From NCBI GenBank assembly GCA_003280105.1, contig QCFX01000003.1:59792-123791 (forward strand): a DNA stretch of 64,000 nucleotides, in the 5' to 3' direction. The notes beneath the pieces are model-generated. The model did no database searches. It had not been told where the DNA came from and saw only the letters and a program-made list of their open reading frames with translations. How positions within the stretch are numbered: position 1 is the stretch's first letter; each line of letters opens with the position of its first letter. The translations under genes were made by a program, and so were the position numbers. Of the stretch, positions 9,303 through 17,807 are shown piece by piece. Source of the stretch: Prochlorococcus sp. AG-363-N20 (GTDB lineage: Bacteria > Cyanobacteriota > Cyanobacteriia > PCC-6307 > Cyanobiaceae).

Positions 9303-9947
9303 ATGCAGAAAACAAACCTTATTGTGATGGCTAAGTGGCCAGCGGTTGGTCGCTGCAAATCAAGATTAGCCTTTAGTATTGGGGCCAAAAGAGCAGCCGA
9401 AATCCAAGTTAGGCTTTTAAACCACACAATTTCAGTCGCCCAGGCCCTTGAGAGGCAAGGTTTAGTTCAAATCCAGCTTGCCCTTACAGGGCTTAACGCC
9501 AAAGGAACAAAGAGGTGGGGAAAAAAGAAAGGGGTCAAATTGATTAAAGATCAAGGGGAAGGATCTCTTGGTCTTCGAATGAGAAAGCAAATTTTAATTG
9601 GGCAAAAAAGATATCCAAAAACAAACTCAATTACAAAAAGTGCAATCCTTATAGGAACCGATCTTCCCGGCTTATGTGAGCTTGATATCCTTCAAGCAAT
9701 TGAAAGTTTGAAAGAACGTGAGCTTGCAATTGGCCCTTCTGTCGATGGAGGGTATTGGCTACTTGGATTTTCAGGAAAGCTTTTAGATCCAGTTGCGAAA
9801 TGGCCATTTAGCGGCATTCCTTGGGGTACAAAAGATGTCTTAGAAAAGACAATTGCTAAAGCAAAGGAAGAGAGAGTAAATTTTAAATTACTTCATAATC
9901 AAAATGATTTGGACCAGATAATAGATCTAAAGCCATGGCAAGGTTAA
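9303..9947 (+). CDS. TIGR04282/DUF2064-type glycosyltransferase-like protein
   Basis: A 214-residue cytoplasmic protein of the nucleotide-sugar-transferase-like fold. The start 'MQKTNLIVMAKWPAVGRCKSRLA' matches the family N-terminus, so I prefer the ATG at 9303 over an in-frame TTG sixty bases upstream. Later motifs are 'ILIGTDLPGL' (~115) and 'GPSVDGGYWLLGF' (~150), the usual metal/nucleotide-binding points. Family members are sometimes annotated as arsenosugar-pathway glycosyltransferases and often sit beside a TIGR04283 family 2 transferase, as here, where the next gene overlaps by 13 bases. The substrate in this organism is unknown. Confidence 0.75.
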   Translation: MQKTNLIVMAKWPAVGRCKSRLAFSIGAKRAAEIQVRLLNHTISVAQALERQGLVQIQLALTGLNAKGTKRWGKKKGVKLIKDQGEGSLGLRMRKQILIGQKRYPKTNSITKSAILIGTDLPGLCELDILQAIESLKERELAIGPSVDGGYWLLGFSGKLLDPVAKWPFSGIPWGTKDVLEKTIAKAKEERVNFKLLHNQNDLDQIIDLKPWQG

Positions 9948-10645
9948 AACAAGCATCAAAACTATCTGTTGTTATTCCAACCATAAATGAAGCTGGTAAT
10001 TTGCCACTTTTAATTGCAGATCTAAATCGCTGGCCGGTTTCTTTAGAAATATGCATCTGTGATGGAGGTAGCAAAGATAAATCTGCTTTAATCGCTAAAT
10101 TAACAGGAGTAAAGTTCCTTGAGTGCTTAGACGCAAACAGAGGGTATCAGTTGCATCATGGAGCAAAAAATACAAACGGAGATTGGATACTATTCCTACA
10201 TGCAGATAGTCGTTTAGCAGATGATTGGATAAATGCGGTTAAGGGAGTGATTATTGAAGAAAAAGATAGACAAAAATCTTGGTTTTTTGACTTCAAAGTC
10301 AATGCCAGTAGAATAGATTTTAGGTTATTAGAGCTTCTCGTAAATATTAGGAGTAGCATTTTTAAAAGGCCTTATGGTGACCAAGGTTTATTAATAAGCA
10401 GAGAGCTATATGAAAGGTTAGGAGGTTATAGACCTTTACACATAATGGAAGATCTTGATCTTGTTGAAAGGATCTCAAGAGAAAGTATCCTTAGGAGTTT
10501 AGGAACTACTCTAACTACAAGTACTAGAAGATGGAGGGATAAAAGCATTGCTATAGTTGCTCTAAAGAACCTAAAGCTTCGTTTTCTATGGAGGGCAGGT
10601 ATAAACTCTAAACAGCTTTCTAATAAATATTATCGGAACAATTAA
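9935..10645 (+). CDS. family 2 glycosyltransferase (TIGR04283-like)
   Basis: A 236-residue GT-A fold transferase. The N-terminus shows 'LSVVIPTINEAGNLP', then 'CICDGGSKDKS' and the DxD-type 'LHADSRLADDWI'. Near residue 145 is 'RPYGDQGLLISRELYERLGGY', and 'IMEDLDLVERI' carries the ED catalytic-base motif. It overlaps the preceding TIGR04282-like gene by 13 bases, so the two are co-translated and probably act on one pathway. Its 3' end faces the GNAT gene. The acceptor and donor cannot be read from the sequence. Confidence 0.8.
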   Translation: MARLKQASKLSVVIPTINEAGNLPLLIADLNRWPVSLEICICDGGSKDKSALIAKLTGVKFLECLDANRGYQLHHGAKNTNGDWILFLHADSRLADDWINAVKGVIIEEKDRQKSWFFDFKVNASRIDFRLLELLVNIRSSIFKRPYGDQGLLISRELYERLGGYRPLHIMEDLDLVERISRESILRSLGTTLTTSTRRWRDKSIAIVALKNLKLRFLWRAGINSKQLSNKYYRNN

Positions 10646-10674
10646 AATCTTCAGCGATAGAGAAAAGTCCATCA

Positions 10675-11241
10675 CTAATCGGCATACCAAAAAGCACATC
10701 TATGTCTTTTAGGTTCCAGCATCCAACCTTGACTTTGGTAAAAAGCGACTACACCTGGGTCAGCAAATAAAGTCACCCTACTAATTCCAATATTCCTAAG
10801 AGATTTAAGGACATAAACCATAAGTTGCTTACCAAAACCAAGGCCTTGATAAAGAGGGTGAATAGCAACATCCCATATGGTCGCTTCTATAACTCCATCT
10901 CCTGTGCATCTCGCAAAACCAATCAAACGAGGGATTCTTGAATCGTGAATCCAAAGGCCAACCTTCACTAAGCTGCAATCAAGCGCCTTTCGAACTCTTC
11001 TTATAGGCCTAGGACTCCAACCTACTGATTGAAGTAACTGCTCTAGTTCCTCTAAATCAAACGGTCTTGATTGACTAAAAACAAATATCATTTCTCCATT
11101 TGGAGAAGGGCATTGTTTCGCTTCTTCTCCATATAAGCTCTTTAATTCCTCTCCTTTAAGAGAGGAAGAATTAAAACGACTTAACAAACTAAACAAGTTT
11201 GCACCTTCGTCCCCAGTAATACTATCTAGATTATTTTTCAA
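10675..11241 (-). CDS. GNAT-family N-acetyltransferase
   Basis: 188 residues, with the acetyl-CoA-binding motif of GNAT enzymes in the C-terminal half ('VAIHPLYQGLGFGKQLM', where Q-x-x-G-x-G forms the pyrophosphate loop), followed by 'VTLFADPGVVAFYQSQGW', the typical beta5-alpha4 region. The N-terminal ~60 residues are low in recognisable features. Its ATG overlaps the stop of the ABC transporter by four bases, so it is the last gene of the hisG-ABC-GNAT unit. The acetyl acceptor is unknown. Confidence 0.8.
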   Translation of the reverse strand: MKNNLDSITGDEGANLFSLLSRFNSSSLKGEELKSLYGEEAKQCPSPNGEMIFVFSQSRPFDLEELEQLLQSVGWSPRPIRRVRKALDCSLVKVGLWIHDSRIPRLIGFARCTGDGVIEATIWDVAIHPLYQGLGFGKQLMVYVLKSLRNIGISRVTLFADPGVVAFYQSQGWMLEPKRHRCAFWYAD

Positions 11242-13037
11242 AGTTTTGCTAAACCCCTTTCTTGAAGATCAGCCAATTGAGAGTAAAGACCTCCTTTGGA
11301 ACGAAGATCTTCATGAGTACCCTCTTCAATCAAAGTTCCACGCCTAAGGACCATAATTCGATCTGCTGATTGAACAGTTGCCAGTCGATGTGCGATTACC
11401 AGTGCTGTTCTTTTCTCTAATAATCGATCAAGATCTCTTTGCAAAGTAGCTTCAGTGGATGGGTCCATAAATGCAGTAGCTTCATCCATTATCAATACTC
11501 TTGGATTTCTTATTGCTACTCTTGCGACCGATAATAATTGGCGTTCTCCAGAAGAGAGGTTCCCTCCACGCTCTCTTAGGTGAGTATTTAAACCACTTGG
11601 CAGTCTATTTAAAAGTGTGCTCAAACCTAGCTCTTTGCAAATCTCTAAAAGTCGGTAATCATCAATGCTTGCATCTAATTTAAGGTTCTCTGCTACATTT
11701 CCACTAAATAGGAATGTATCTTGTAGAACCACACCTAAATTTTTTCGTAATTGATCAATTGGGATTTCCTTAATATCTTTACCATCTATAAGAATTCTTC
11801 CTTCTTGAGGCTCATATAGTCTACATAGCAACCTAATTATTGTTGTTTTACCTGATCCTGTAGGTCCAACAAGAGCAACATTTTCACCAGGTGCAATCCG
11901 AAAACTGAGATCCTTAATAATTGGCTCATCAGGTCGGTAGAAAAATGAAACCTTGTCAAAAATTACTTCCCCTTTTTGAGGAGTAAAGGACATATTTTCT
12001 CTGGGTATATCGATTGAACTAGCATCTTTAAAGTCAGAGATCTCGACTTTCTCTTCTAGCAGCTCACCTATTCTTTCTACTGCAGTAAGTCCTCCTTGAA
12101 TTTGTGTAAATCTCTCTGCTAATTGCCTAAGGGGGTCAAATAATCTTTGTGAGAATAATATAAAGCTTGTTAAACTACCTAGTCCTAGAGATCCAGAAGT
12201 TACCATCCATCCACCCATTGCTAAAACCAAAGCAACTGCGGCAAGAGATACCCACTCAATAAATGCCGAAATACTACTATCATAAAAAATAGTCCCATTA
12301 ATAGCCTTTCTATAGATATTTCCTCTATCATTGAATTTCTTACTATTTATATTTTCCCTTCTAAACATTTGAACAACTTCTAATCCCTGAAGGTTTTCTT
12401 GAAAGTCTGCATTCAGTTGTGACAACTCTTCCCTAACTTTATAGTTAGATCTTCTATAACATTTTTGTAGCCACAAAATAAAAATAGTTACAGGTATCTG
12501 AGTTATTAAGAGCAATGCTCCTAATCGCCATTCAACAATAAGCATAGTAATAGCGATAACAAATAAGCTAACCAAATCAGCCAAGATCCCCACTGCTCCA
12601 CTTCCAAAAACTTCCGCAAGAGCATCTACATCACTTGTAAGTCTTGTTAGTAATTTGCCTACTGGCATTCTGTCATGAAACCGCAATGAAAGTGCCATCG
12701 AATGCGAGAACAATTCTTCACGTATCCGCGAAGTCAGCCTCTGGCCAACGGCTTGAATGTTGTAAGTTTGATACCCCTGTAAAGCCAGCCTAGTTAGAAC
12801 AGAAATCAATAAAAGGCTTACCAATAATCTTATTGATTCATTTAATGAAAGTGTCTTTAAAATTGAGAATGTGGGCTCTCCTCTCAATACACTTATTGCC
12901 TGGCCTACCAAAAGTGGCTGAATAGCTCCAGCGATTGAAACCGGAACAAGTATTAAAAAGATTATTAGTAGGCGTCTTCTATCTTGTTGTAAATAACGCC
13001 CCAAGCGTTTAATTCGCTGTAAATCAGTAAACGCCAT
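11238..13037 (-). CDS. ABC exporter, fused membrane and ATPase domains
   Basis: A 599-residue MsbA-type half-transporter. Residues ~20-320 hold six membrane helices, and ~350-590 form the nucleotide-binding domain with Walker A 'GPTGSGKTTIIRLL', the Q-loop 'GVVLQDTFLFSGNV', the signature 'LSSGERQLLSVARV', Walker B 'VLIMDEATAFMD' and H-loop 'VIAHRLATV'. It must dimerise to export a lipid, peptide or drug; the substrate is not evident. 'ATAFMD' replaces the more common ATSxLD. It follows hisG with a one-base stop/start overlap, but I infer no functional link to histidine synthesis. Confidence 0.88.
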   Translation of the reverse strand: MAFTDLQRIKRLGRYLQQDRRRLLIIFLILVPVSIAGAIQPLLVGQAISVLRGEPTFSILKTLSLNESIRLLVSLLLISVLTRLALQGYQTYNIQAVGQRLTSRIREELFSHSMALSLRFHDRMPVGKLLTRLTSDVDALAEVFGSGAVGILADLVSLFVIAITMLIVEWRLGALLLITQIPVTIFILWLQKCYRRSNYKVREELSQLNADFQENLQGLEVVQMFRRENINSKKFNDRGNIYRKAINGTIFYDSSISAFIEWVSLAAVALVLAMGGWMVTSGSLGLGSLTSFILFSQRLFDPLRQLAERFTQIQGGLTAVERIGELLEEKVEISDFKDASSIDIPRENMSFTPQKGEVIFDKVSFFYRPDEPIIKDLSFRIAPGENVALVGPTGSGKTTIIRLLCRLYEPQEGRILIDGKDIKEIPIDQLRKNLGVVLQDTFLFSGNVAENLKLDASIDDYRLLEICKELGLSTLLNRLPSGLNTHLRERGGNLSSGERQLLSVARVAIRNPRVLIMDEATAFMDPSTEATLQRDLDRLLEKRTALVIAHRLATVQSADRIMVLRRGTLIEEGTHEDLRSKGGLYSQLADLQERGLAKL

Positions 13038-13690
13038 CAGCTATCAAAATAGTTTAATTTTTTTTCTGAGCGAACAGCTTCAACAATGGCCTGAAGCTCC
13101 CCTCTGTCCAATCGCAAAGAAGTTGGATTTCCCACTAAACGAGCTGTAGAAGTGAAAAGCTCCTCTATAGCAATTAATCCATTTTCGCGAAGGGTCCTTC
13201 CAGTAGCGACTAAATCGACAATTGCTTCCGCCATCCCAGTTATAGGACCAAGCTCAACTGATCCAGTCAAATGAACAAGTTCTACTGGAAGGTCAAGATC
13301 ATCAAAAAAGGATCTTGCACAATTTGTAAATTTGCTTGCAACACGACAATGCGGAGGTAAATCAGCCGCATGTTTATACATACTTGTTGCTTTCACAGCA
13401 ACAGCCATATGACATTCACCAAATCCTAGATCAACTAAATTTGCGACTTGCAATTTATGCTCCTTAAGCACGTCATACCCAACAACCCCTAACTGAGCTT
13501 GTCCATAGGCGACATATACAGGAACATCACCATTTCGAACGAGTAGTGCGCGCGCTCTTCCACAGCTAGAAGGCACCATTAACTGGCGATTAATTGGATC
13601 CAATACAGCAGAAAAATCTAAACCCGCTTTGGCAAAACGAGTTACAGAGTCTTTGAGCAAAGCTCCTTTAGCCAGGGCAACAGTAATCAT
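13037..13690 (-). CDS. hisG: ATP phosphoribosyltransferase, short form
   Basis: Catalyses the first step of histidine synthesis, condensing ATP with PRPP. At 217 residues it is the short HisG form, which lacks the C-terminal regulatory ACT-like domain and in other bacteria requires the HisRS-like subunit HisZ, not seen in this window. Recognisable parts are '[15 protein letters not shown]' at the start, the substrate loop '[30 protein letters not shown]', and the PRPP-binding '[24 protein letters not shown]'-like region near 150-173. It is divergent from gloB with a 50-base spacer. Confidence 0.93.
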   Translation of the reverse strand: MITVALAKGALLKDSVTRFAKAGLDFSAVLDPINRQLMVPSSCGRARALLVRNGDVPVYVAYGQAQLGVVGYDVLKEHKLQVANLVDLGFGECHMAVAVKATSMYKHAADLPPHCRVASKFTNCARSFFDDLDLPVELVHLTGSVELGPITGMAEAIVDLVATGRTLRENGLIAIEELFTSTARLVGNPTSLRLDRGELQAIVEAVRSEKKLNYFDS

Positions 13691-13740
13691 GGAGTAATTC
13701 TTCCATTTGGACTTTAACGAGCCGACATTCCCAACTAGCT

Positions 13741-14496
13741 ATGTCCATCACAAACAACAAGTGGTCAATCTACGGAATACCAGTCCTGGAGGACAACATT
13801 ATATGGATATGGTTCCGTGAAAACGAGGCAGTCGTCATCGATCCATCAAATACCAGACCAGTCATAGAATGGCTTGAGGCTAAACATTTAAAGCTAATAG
13901 GAATACTTCAAACGCATCATCATTTAGACCATATTGGAGGGACTAAAGGTCTACTCGAATATTGGCCCCAAGCAAACGTTTACGCCTCTAAAGCAGACTT
14001 AACTCGAATACCATTCCAAACTATCTCAGTTAAAGAAAAAGATGAATTTGAGCTTTTAGGTGGTCAAATCAAAGTTTTAGAAGTGCCTGGGCACACAAAA
14101 ACACACTTGGCTTTTTATGTCCCTCAAACCAAAGAGGAAGAGAGCACGCCTTTGCTTTTTTGTGGAGATACTCTTTTTGCGGCAGGTTGCGGAAGGCTCT
14201 TTGAAGGCACAGCATCAGAGATGTATAAAGCAATCCAAAGGCTCAAATGCTTACCTGACGAAACAGAAGTCTATTGTGCTCATGAATATACAGAAGCAAA
14301 TCTTCGTTGGGCAAATTCTATTCACCCAGAGAATTTGGCTATCAAGAATAGGCTACAAAAAGTAATTAAGCTGAGAGCGAATGGATTATCAACGCTCCCA
14401 ACAACAATTTCAGAAGAAAAAGAGACTAACTTATTTATTCGCAGTAAAAACTTAGATGAATTTACTTATCTAAGAAATCACAAAGATAATTGGTAA
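13741..14496 (+). CDS. gloB: hydroxyacylglutathione hydrolase (glyoxalase II)
   Basis: Hydrolyses S-lactoylglutathione to lactate and glutathione, finishing methylglyoxal detoxification. The 251 residues belong to the metallo-beta-lactamase fold with the metal motif 'THHHLDHIGG' (~59-68), 'VPGHTKTHLAFYV' (third His), 'LFCGDTLFAAGCGRLFEG' (bridging Asp) and 'VYCAHEYTEANLRWA', which is diagnostic of GloB. The C-terminal helical glutathione-binding domain is present. The ATG at 13741 gives the normal length. It is divergent from hisG. Confidence 0.92.
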   Translation: MSITNNKWSIYGIPVLEDNIIWIWFRENEAVVIDPSNTRPVIEWLEAKHLKLIGILQTHHHLDHIGGTKGLLEYWPQANVYASKADLTRIPFQTISVKEKDEFELLGGQIKVLEVPGHTKTHLAFYVPQTKEEESTPLLFCGDTLFAAGCGRLFEGTASEMYKAIQRLKCLPDETEVYCAHEYTEANLRWANSIHPENLAIKNRLQKVIKLRANGLSTLPTTISEEKETNLFIRSKNLDEFTYLRNHKDNW

Positions 14497-14628
14497 TATA
14501 AAAAATATTTTCTAACGCCTATACCGACTCGACTCGCATGGAATAATTTTTTCCAAAAAACAATCTCACCTAATTGGATTTTAATTGAAAGGCCCAGGAG
14601 GATAATTAAGGACAGATTCAATAGGCTC

Positions 14629-15036
14629 ATGCAATCTTCCTCAAAAGCCATCAAAACCGAATCAGCTCCTTCTCCAGTTGGACCATACAACCAGGCTGTA
14701 ATAGCAGGGGACTGGGTATATTGCTCGGGTCAAATAGCTCTAGATCCAAGCTCTGGAGAAATGGTAGGTGGTGGCGATGTAGAGAAAGAAACGCTACAAG
14801 CTCTCAACAATTTAAAGGCAGTACTTAAGGCAGCTGGGGCTAGCCCCATTCAAGTGGTCAAAACAACTATTTACCTAGTCGATTTAAAAGATTTCACCAA
14901 AGTCAATGCCATTTACGCAAAGACTTTTAGCCATGGAGTAACACCAGCAAGAGCATGTATTGAAGTATCGGCTTTACCCAAAAACGCACTAGTAGAAATT
15001 GACTGTGTTGCTTGGCTGGGCCAAAGCGATCAATAA
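14629..15036 (+). CDS. ridA: RidA-family reactive imine deaminase
   Basis: 135 residues, the normal length for RidA/YjgF, a trimeric cytosolic enzyme that hydrolyses reactive enamine/imine intermediates released by PLP-dependent dehydratases. Visible motifs are 'SAPSPVGPYNQAVIAGDWVYCSGQIALDP' near the N-terminus, 'VVKTTIYLVDLKDF', and the C-terminal 'PARACIEVSALPKNALVEIDC', which includes the arginine that binds the carboxylate and the conserved Glu. It follows gloB by 132 bases on the same strand. Confidence 0.9.
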   Translation: MQSSSKAIKTESAPSPVGPYNQAVIAGDWVYCSGQIALDPSSGEMVGGGDVEKETLQALNNLKAVLKAAGASPIQVVKTTIYLVDLKDFTKVNAIYAKTFSHGVTPARACIEVSALPKNALVEIDCVAWLGQSDQ

Positions 15037-15061
15037 GAAACTATAAACATTCTTTCTTTAA

Positions 15062-15141
15062 GCCTTGATTCTTCTGGGTTTCAGCCAAAAAACAAGGCAA
15101 AGATGCAAAGAAAACGCTTACATCAATCATTGCTCTTTGCA
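15062..15141. other. two adjacent inverted repeats upstream of the DUF3136 gene
   Basis: GCCTTG at 15062-15067 pairs with CAAGGC at 15093-15098, and TGCAAAGA at 15104-15111 pairs exactly with TCTTTGCA at 15134-15141 (22-base loop). They lie in the gap between ridA and the DUF3136 gene. Neither is followed by a T-run on the + strand, so they do not look like ordinary terminators. They may be a structured 5' leader or a processed 3' end of ridA. Confidence 0.3.
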
Positions 15142-15188
15142 AGTAGGCCCTCCTATTGTCTAAGATTTAGTCTTACCTGCGACAGAAC

Positions 15189-15413
15189 ATGCCTGCAGCC
15201 AAGCTGACGATTGGTGAACTTGAAGCTGGCTATCCGCTTTATTGCAAGGCGCTGAGGCGGCTTCTCAAAGAAGGTAGGACTGCTCAGGAAATACAAAGAA
15301 CCGTATGCTGGAGCCATCTGGAGACCTTGAACAGATGCCTGCCCGGTCGATACAAAGCACCTTCTTATCTAATGGTCTTAATAAAACGAGATCTCGAGCA
15401 GCCTAAAGACTAG
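15189..15413 (+). CDS. DUF3136 family small protein
   Basis: A 74-residue conserved picocyanobacterial protein of unknown function. The core 'KLTIGELEAGYPLYCKALRRLL' and 'VCWSHLETLNRCLPGRYKAPSYL' is the pattern I associate with DUF3136. It contains two cysteines and no signal peptide or membrane segment, and looks like a compact helical protein, with an R-T-A-Q-E-I stretch that could be a small helix-turn-helix. It lies on the opposite strand to, and is convergent with, cbbX (50-base gap). Confidence 0.75.
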   Translation: MPAAKLTIGELEAGYPLYCKALRRLLKEGRTAQEIQRTVCWSHLETLNRCLPGRYKAPSYLMVLIKRDLEQPKD

Positions 15414-15463
15414 GCATTTATTTAAATTTAAAAAGCAATCTAATAAAATTTATATTTATTGAA

Positions 15464-16351
15464 TTAATTACGGCCCTCTAATTCACCTTGAAAAACTCGA
15501 CTAGCTCTTATATCAGAAGCCTCTATAGTTATAAGTTCCTCTCTAGAAATAAGGTTATTCATATTTGAAAATAATCTATTAGCTTGTCTTAATCTGCATC
15601 TATCAAGAGCATTACGAATTGAGCGTGCATTCGCAAAAAAAGGGAGTTCTCGACGTTTCTGAATATAATCTTCAAATGATTCCTTTGCTTCTTTGCTAAA
15701 AGAATAGTTTTGTTCCTCTAAGAATAAATTAGCTATTTCTAATAGCTCTTTATTCGTATAATCTGGAAAGTCAATGTGATGAGCGACTCTTGAATAAAGG
15801 CCAGGATTAGACTTATAAAATGATTCCATCAAATCTTTATATCCTGCAAATATAACTACAAAATCATCTCTTTGCCTCTCCATATCCTGCAATAGAATTT
15901 CTATCACTTCTGTCCCGAAATCTCTCTCATTTCCTGACTTATAAAGATAATAGGCTTCATCTATAAATAAAACTCCACCTTGCGCCCTTTTTATTATTTC
16001 CTTTGTTTTTGGTGCTGTATGACCTACATATTGACCAACCAAATCATCTCTCGTTACAGCAACAAGATGTCCTTTTCGTAAATACCCAAGTTTGTGCAAG
16101 ATCTTGGAGAGCCTACTTGCTACTGTTGTCTTTCCAGTCCCAGGACGACCAGTAAAAGACATATGAAGTGCAGGCTTAAAACTAGCTAGCTCAAAATCTT
16201 GCCTTGCCTTATCAACCAATAATAAAGCTGCAATCTCTTTTATTCGAGTTTTGACAGGAGTGAGTCCAATCAGATCTCTATCTAGGTCATCAAGTACTTC
16301 TGCCACACCCGAATCAAGATATGCAGCTGATAAGTCAATCGAGGAGTCCAT
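15464..16351 (-). CDS. cbbX: CbbX, AAA+ Rubisco activase
   Basis: Removes inhibitory sugar phosphates from Rubisco active sites using ATP. The 295 residues form one AAA+ module: Walker A 'GRPGTGKT' at 68-75, pore loop 'GQYVG' at 106-110, Walker B 'GGVLFIDEA' near 125-133, and the arginine-finger region '[20 protein letters not shown]' near 245-264, all typical of CbbX/CfxQ. It is the last gene of the carboxysome cluster and overlaps the acRAF stop by 17 bases. CbbX is known with red-type Rubisco; here it travels with form IA CbbLS, as in other alpha-cyanobacteria. Its ability to activate this Rubisco is inferred. Confidence 0.88.
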   Translation of the reverse strand: MDSSIDLSAAYLDSGVAEVLDDLDRDLIGLTPVKTRIKEIAALLLVDKARQDFELASFKPALHMSFTGRPGTGKTTVASRLSKILHKLGYLRKGHLVAVTRDDLVGQYVGHTAPKTKEIIKRAQGGVLFIDEAYYLYKSGNERDFGTEVIEILLQDMERQRDDFVVIFAGYKDLMESFYKSNPGLYSRVAHHIDFPDYTNKELLEIANLFLEEQNYSFSKEAKESFEDYIQKRRELPFFANARSIRNALDRCRLRQANRLFSNMNNLISREELITIEASDIRASRVFQGELEGRN

Positions 16352-16586
16352 CTATATCTTCAGCAAATTTGTAATCATCTTCTGAGATCTGATCTTCTGA
16401 CTGTTGATTGTCAGGACGCAAAGTGATGTTTACATAAGTCTTTCCAAAACTGATATCAGGAAACCGATTGACCGCTTCGCATTGTTCGCCAAGACGATCC
16501 AGAAAATCTCTAGTTTTTTCATAATTTTCAAATTCAAACCGCCTTTCCAATCGAATAGGGCGCTTGCGCTCTTCCCACTTATCCAT
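16335..16586 (-). CDS. acRAF, Rubisco assembly factor (PCD-like)
   Basis: An 83-residue protein of the pterin-4a-carbinolamine dehydratase fold, known in alpha-carboxysome operons as the Rubisco chaperone acRAF. I chose '[10 protein letters not shown]' as the start, nine bases inside the longest frame, because it fits the family. The core '[24 protein letters not shown]' and '[18 protein letters not shown]' keeps the PCD scaffold but lacks the catalytic His-His of true dehydratases, as expected for a chaperone. An acidic tail follows. Its frame overlaps cbbX by 17 bases, linking assembly and activation of Rubisco. Confidence 0.82.
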   Translation of the reverse strand: MDKWEERKRPIRLERRFEFENYEKTRDFLDRLGEQCEAVNRFPDISFGKTYVNITLRPDNQQSEDQISEDDYKFAEDIDGLLD

Positions 16587-16676
16587 AAGAAGCAATAGGA
16601 TTAAATACTGAAGCTAGATCAAAGTTAGTAAGTAAATACCAGCCTTATCGATTAAAATTATATAAAAACAAAGTAA

Positions 16677-17234
16677 TTAATATCTTCTCTTAGCGCCGCT
16701 CGTTTTTAATACTGGTTCTATTTCGGTATGAGGGCGGGCAATGATATGAGCCGCAACAAGACCATCTCCAACGCGCTCACAAGCGTCGGCGCCAGCACGA
16801 ACAGAGGCATTCACGGCTCCTGTTTCTCCCCTAACCATGACAGTGACATATCCGCCCCCAACATATTCTCTTGCGATTAAGGTTACCTCTGCCGCTTTTG
16901 TCATTGCATCAGCAGCCTCAATAGCTGGGACTACTCCCCTTGTTTCAATCATTCCTAACGCAATCCCTTGAGGCAACTCAGAAAAACTATTGGATGAGAA
17001 TTTGGATGAATTAGTAGACGAACCCCCATTATTCATAATATTTTTCTTATTTCCTGAGCCAGAAACAAGCTCTTTAGATGTTTTTAAAGAAGTGCTCTTA
17101 GCTCCAGTTGTATTGTTATTGGATTGAGATGCCTTAACAGATCCTGATGACTCATTAGCTGTAGTTTTTAAAGGTGAGACGTCAACAGTTTGTGTTGAAG
17201 CCTTAGAAGAATTAGGAGTAGCAGAATTAGTCAT
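16677..17234 (-). CDS. second CsoS1-type BMC shell protein with disordered N-terminus (CsoS1E-like)
   Basis: 185 residues. The C-terminal ~97 form one BMC domain that matches CsoS1 of this window at 78 of 87 aligned positions, so it should form hexagonal facet tiles. The first ~88 residues are almost only Ser, Thr, Asn, Lys and Gly, with no hydrophobic core, so they are probably disordered and project from the shell. A CsoS1 homologue at this place after csoS4B is called CsoS1E in some marine picocyanobacteria; I use that name tentatively. Unlike csoS1 it uses AGG/AGA arginine codons, suggesting a minor component. A 46-base gap separates it from csoS4B. Confidence 0.85.
   Translation of the reverse strand: MTNSATPNSSKASTQTVDVSPLKTTANESSGSVKASQSNNNTTGAKSTSLKTSKELVSGSGNKKNIMNNGGSSTNSSKFSSNSFSELPQGIALGMIETRGVVPAIEAADAMTKAAEVTLIAREYVGGGYVTVMVRGETGAVNASVRAGADACERVGDGLVAAHIIARPHTEIEPVLKTSGAKRRY
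16971..17234 (-). repeat. Ser/Thr/Asn-rich low-complexity N-terminal extension of the CsoS1E-like protein
   Basis: Codons 1-88 encode a tract dominated by Ser, Thr, Asn, Lys and Gly with very few large hydrophobic residues. This is a compositional feature within the gene, not a nucleotide tandem repeat. It ends just before the Gly-Ile-Ala-Leu-Gly start of the BMC fold. Confidence 0.8.
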
Positions 17235-17280
17235 GAATTTTTATCGAAAAGGTTTAGAACACAATCAAAGTTAAAAACTT

Positions 17281-17535
17281 CTATCCATCTGGAGCCCAAT
17301 GATCAATGATTCCTTCAATAGTGAGATCTGTTTGAGTATTTGGATTTGGACACGCAAAGCGAGCAGCTGTTCCAGTTGCGGTAAAAACCCAGTTGCCTTC
17401 TCGAACCCCAACTGGATCAACAGCTACTAGGTGCTTGCCTTTGTTATTACGGAGAATACGTAAATTCATATGATTTAGTCCTTCCACTCGCTGAGTACAT
17501 ACCAGGAGGCCCATAGCTTGCATAATCTCCATCAT
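17281..17535 (-). CDS. csoS4B: CsoS4B pentameric carboxysome vertex protein
   Basis: An 84-residue EutN/CcmL-type (BMV) protein whose pentamers cap the vertices of the icosahedral shell. It shows the family pattern 'GLLVCTQRVEGLNHMNLRIL', 'LVAVDPVGVREGNWVFTATGTAARFA' and 'LTIEGIIDHW'. Its ATG overlaps the csoS4A stop by four bases. Several in-frame Met codons at the start make the exact N-terminus uncertain. It is one of two vertex paralogues of alpha-carboxysomes. Confidence 0.92.
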   Translation of the reverse strand: MMEIMQAMGLLVCTQRVEGLNHMNLRILRNNKGKHLVAVDPVGVREGNWVFTATGTAARFACPNPNTQTDLTIEGIIDHWAPDG

Positions 17536-17807
17536 CCATTCCTCCCTTGCACAGGCTTAGGGTTGTCAGGATCCCAATAATCAATAATTCCAATAATTGT
17601 GAGATCACTTGGGTAAGATTTGCTTCCTGCTGCCTCTCTAGCAGCAGAGCTTCCGACGCAAATAACCCAATCACCAGGTTTACAACCAACCGCATCAACA
17701 GCAACTTTCTGAGCACTGCCATCTAAAACGACTTGAAGGTGTTTATGCTCAAGTCCAGGAATTCTATTTGTTGAAACTAGTGGTTTAACAACTTTGCAAA
17801 TAAGCAT
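17532..17807 (-). CDS. csoS4A: CsoS4A pentameric carboxysome vertex protein
   Basis: A 91-residue BMV-fold protein, 'MLICKVVKPLVSTNRIPGLEHKHL' at the start, then 'AVDAVGCKPGDWVICVGSSAAREAAG' and 'LTIIGIIDYWDP', forming pentamers at shell vertices. The ATG follows the csoSCA stop directly with no spacer, and its own stop overlaps csoS4B, so the three are translationally coupled. Confidence 0.94.
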   Translation of the reverse strand: MLICKVVKPLVSTNRIPGLEHKHLQVVLDGSAQKVAVDAVGCKPGDWVICVGSSAAREAAGSKSYPSDLTIIGIIDYWDPDNPKPVQGRNG

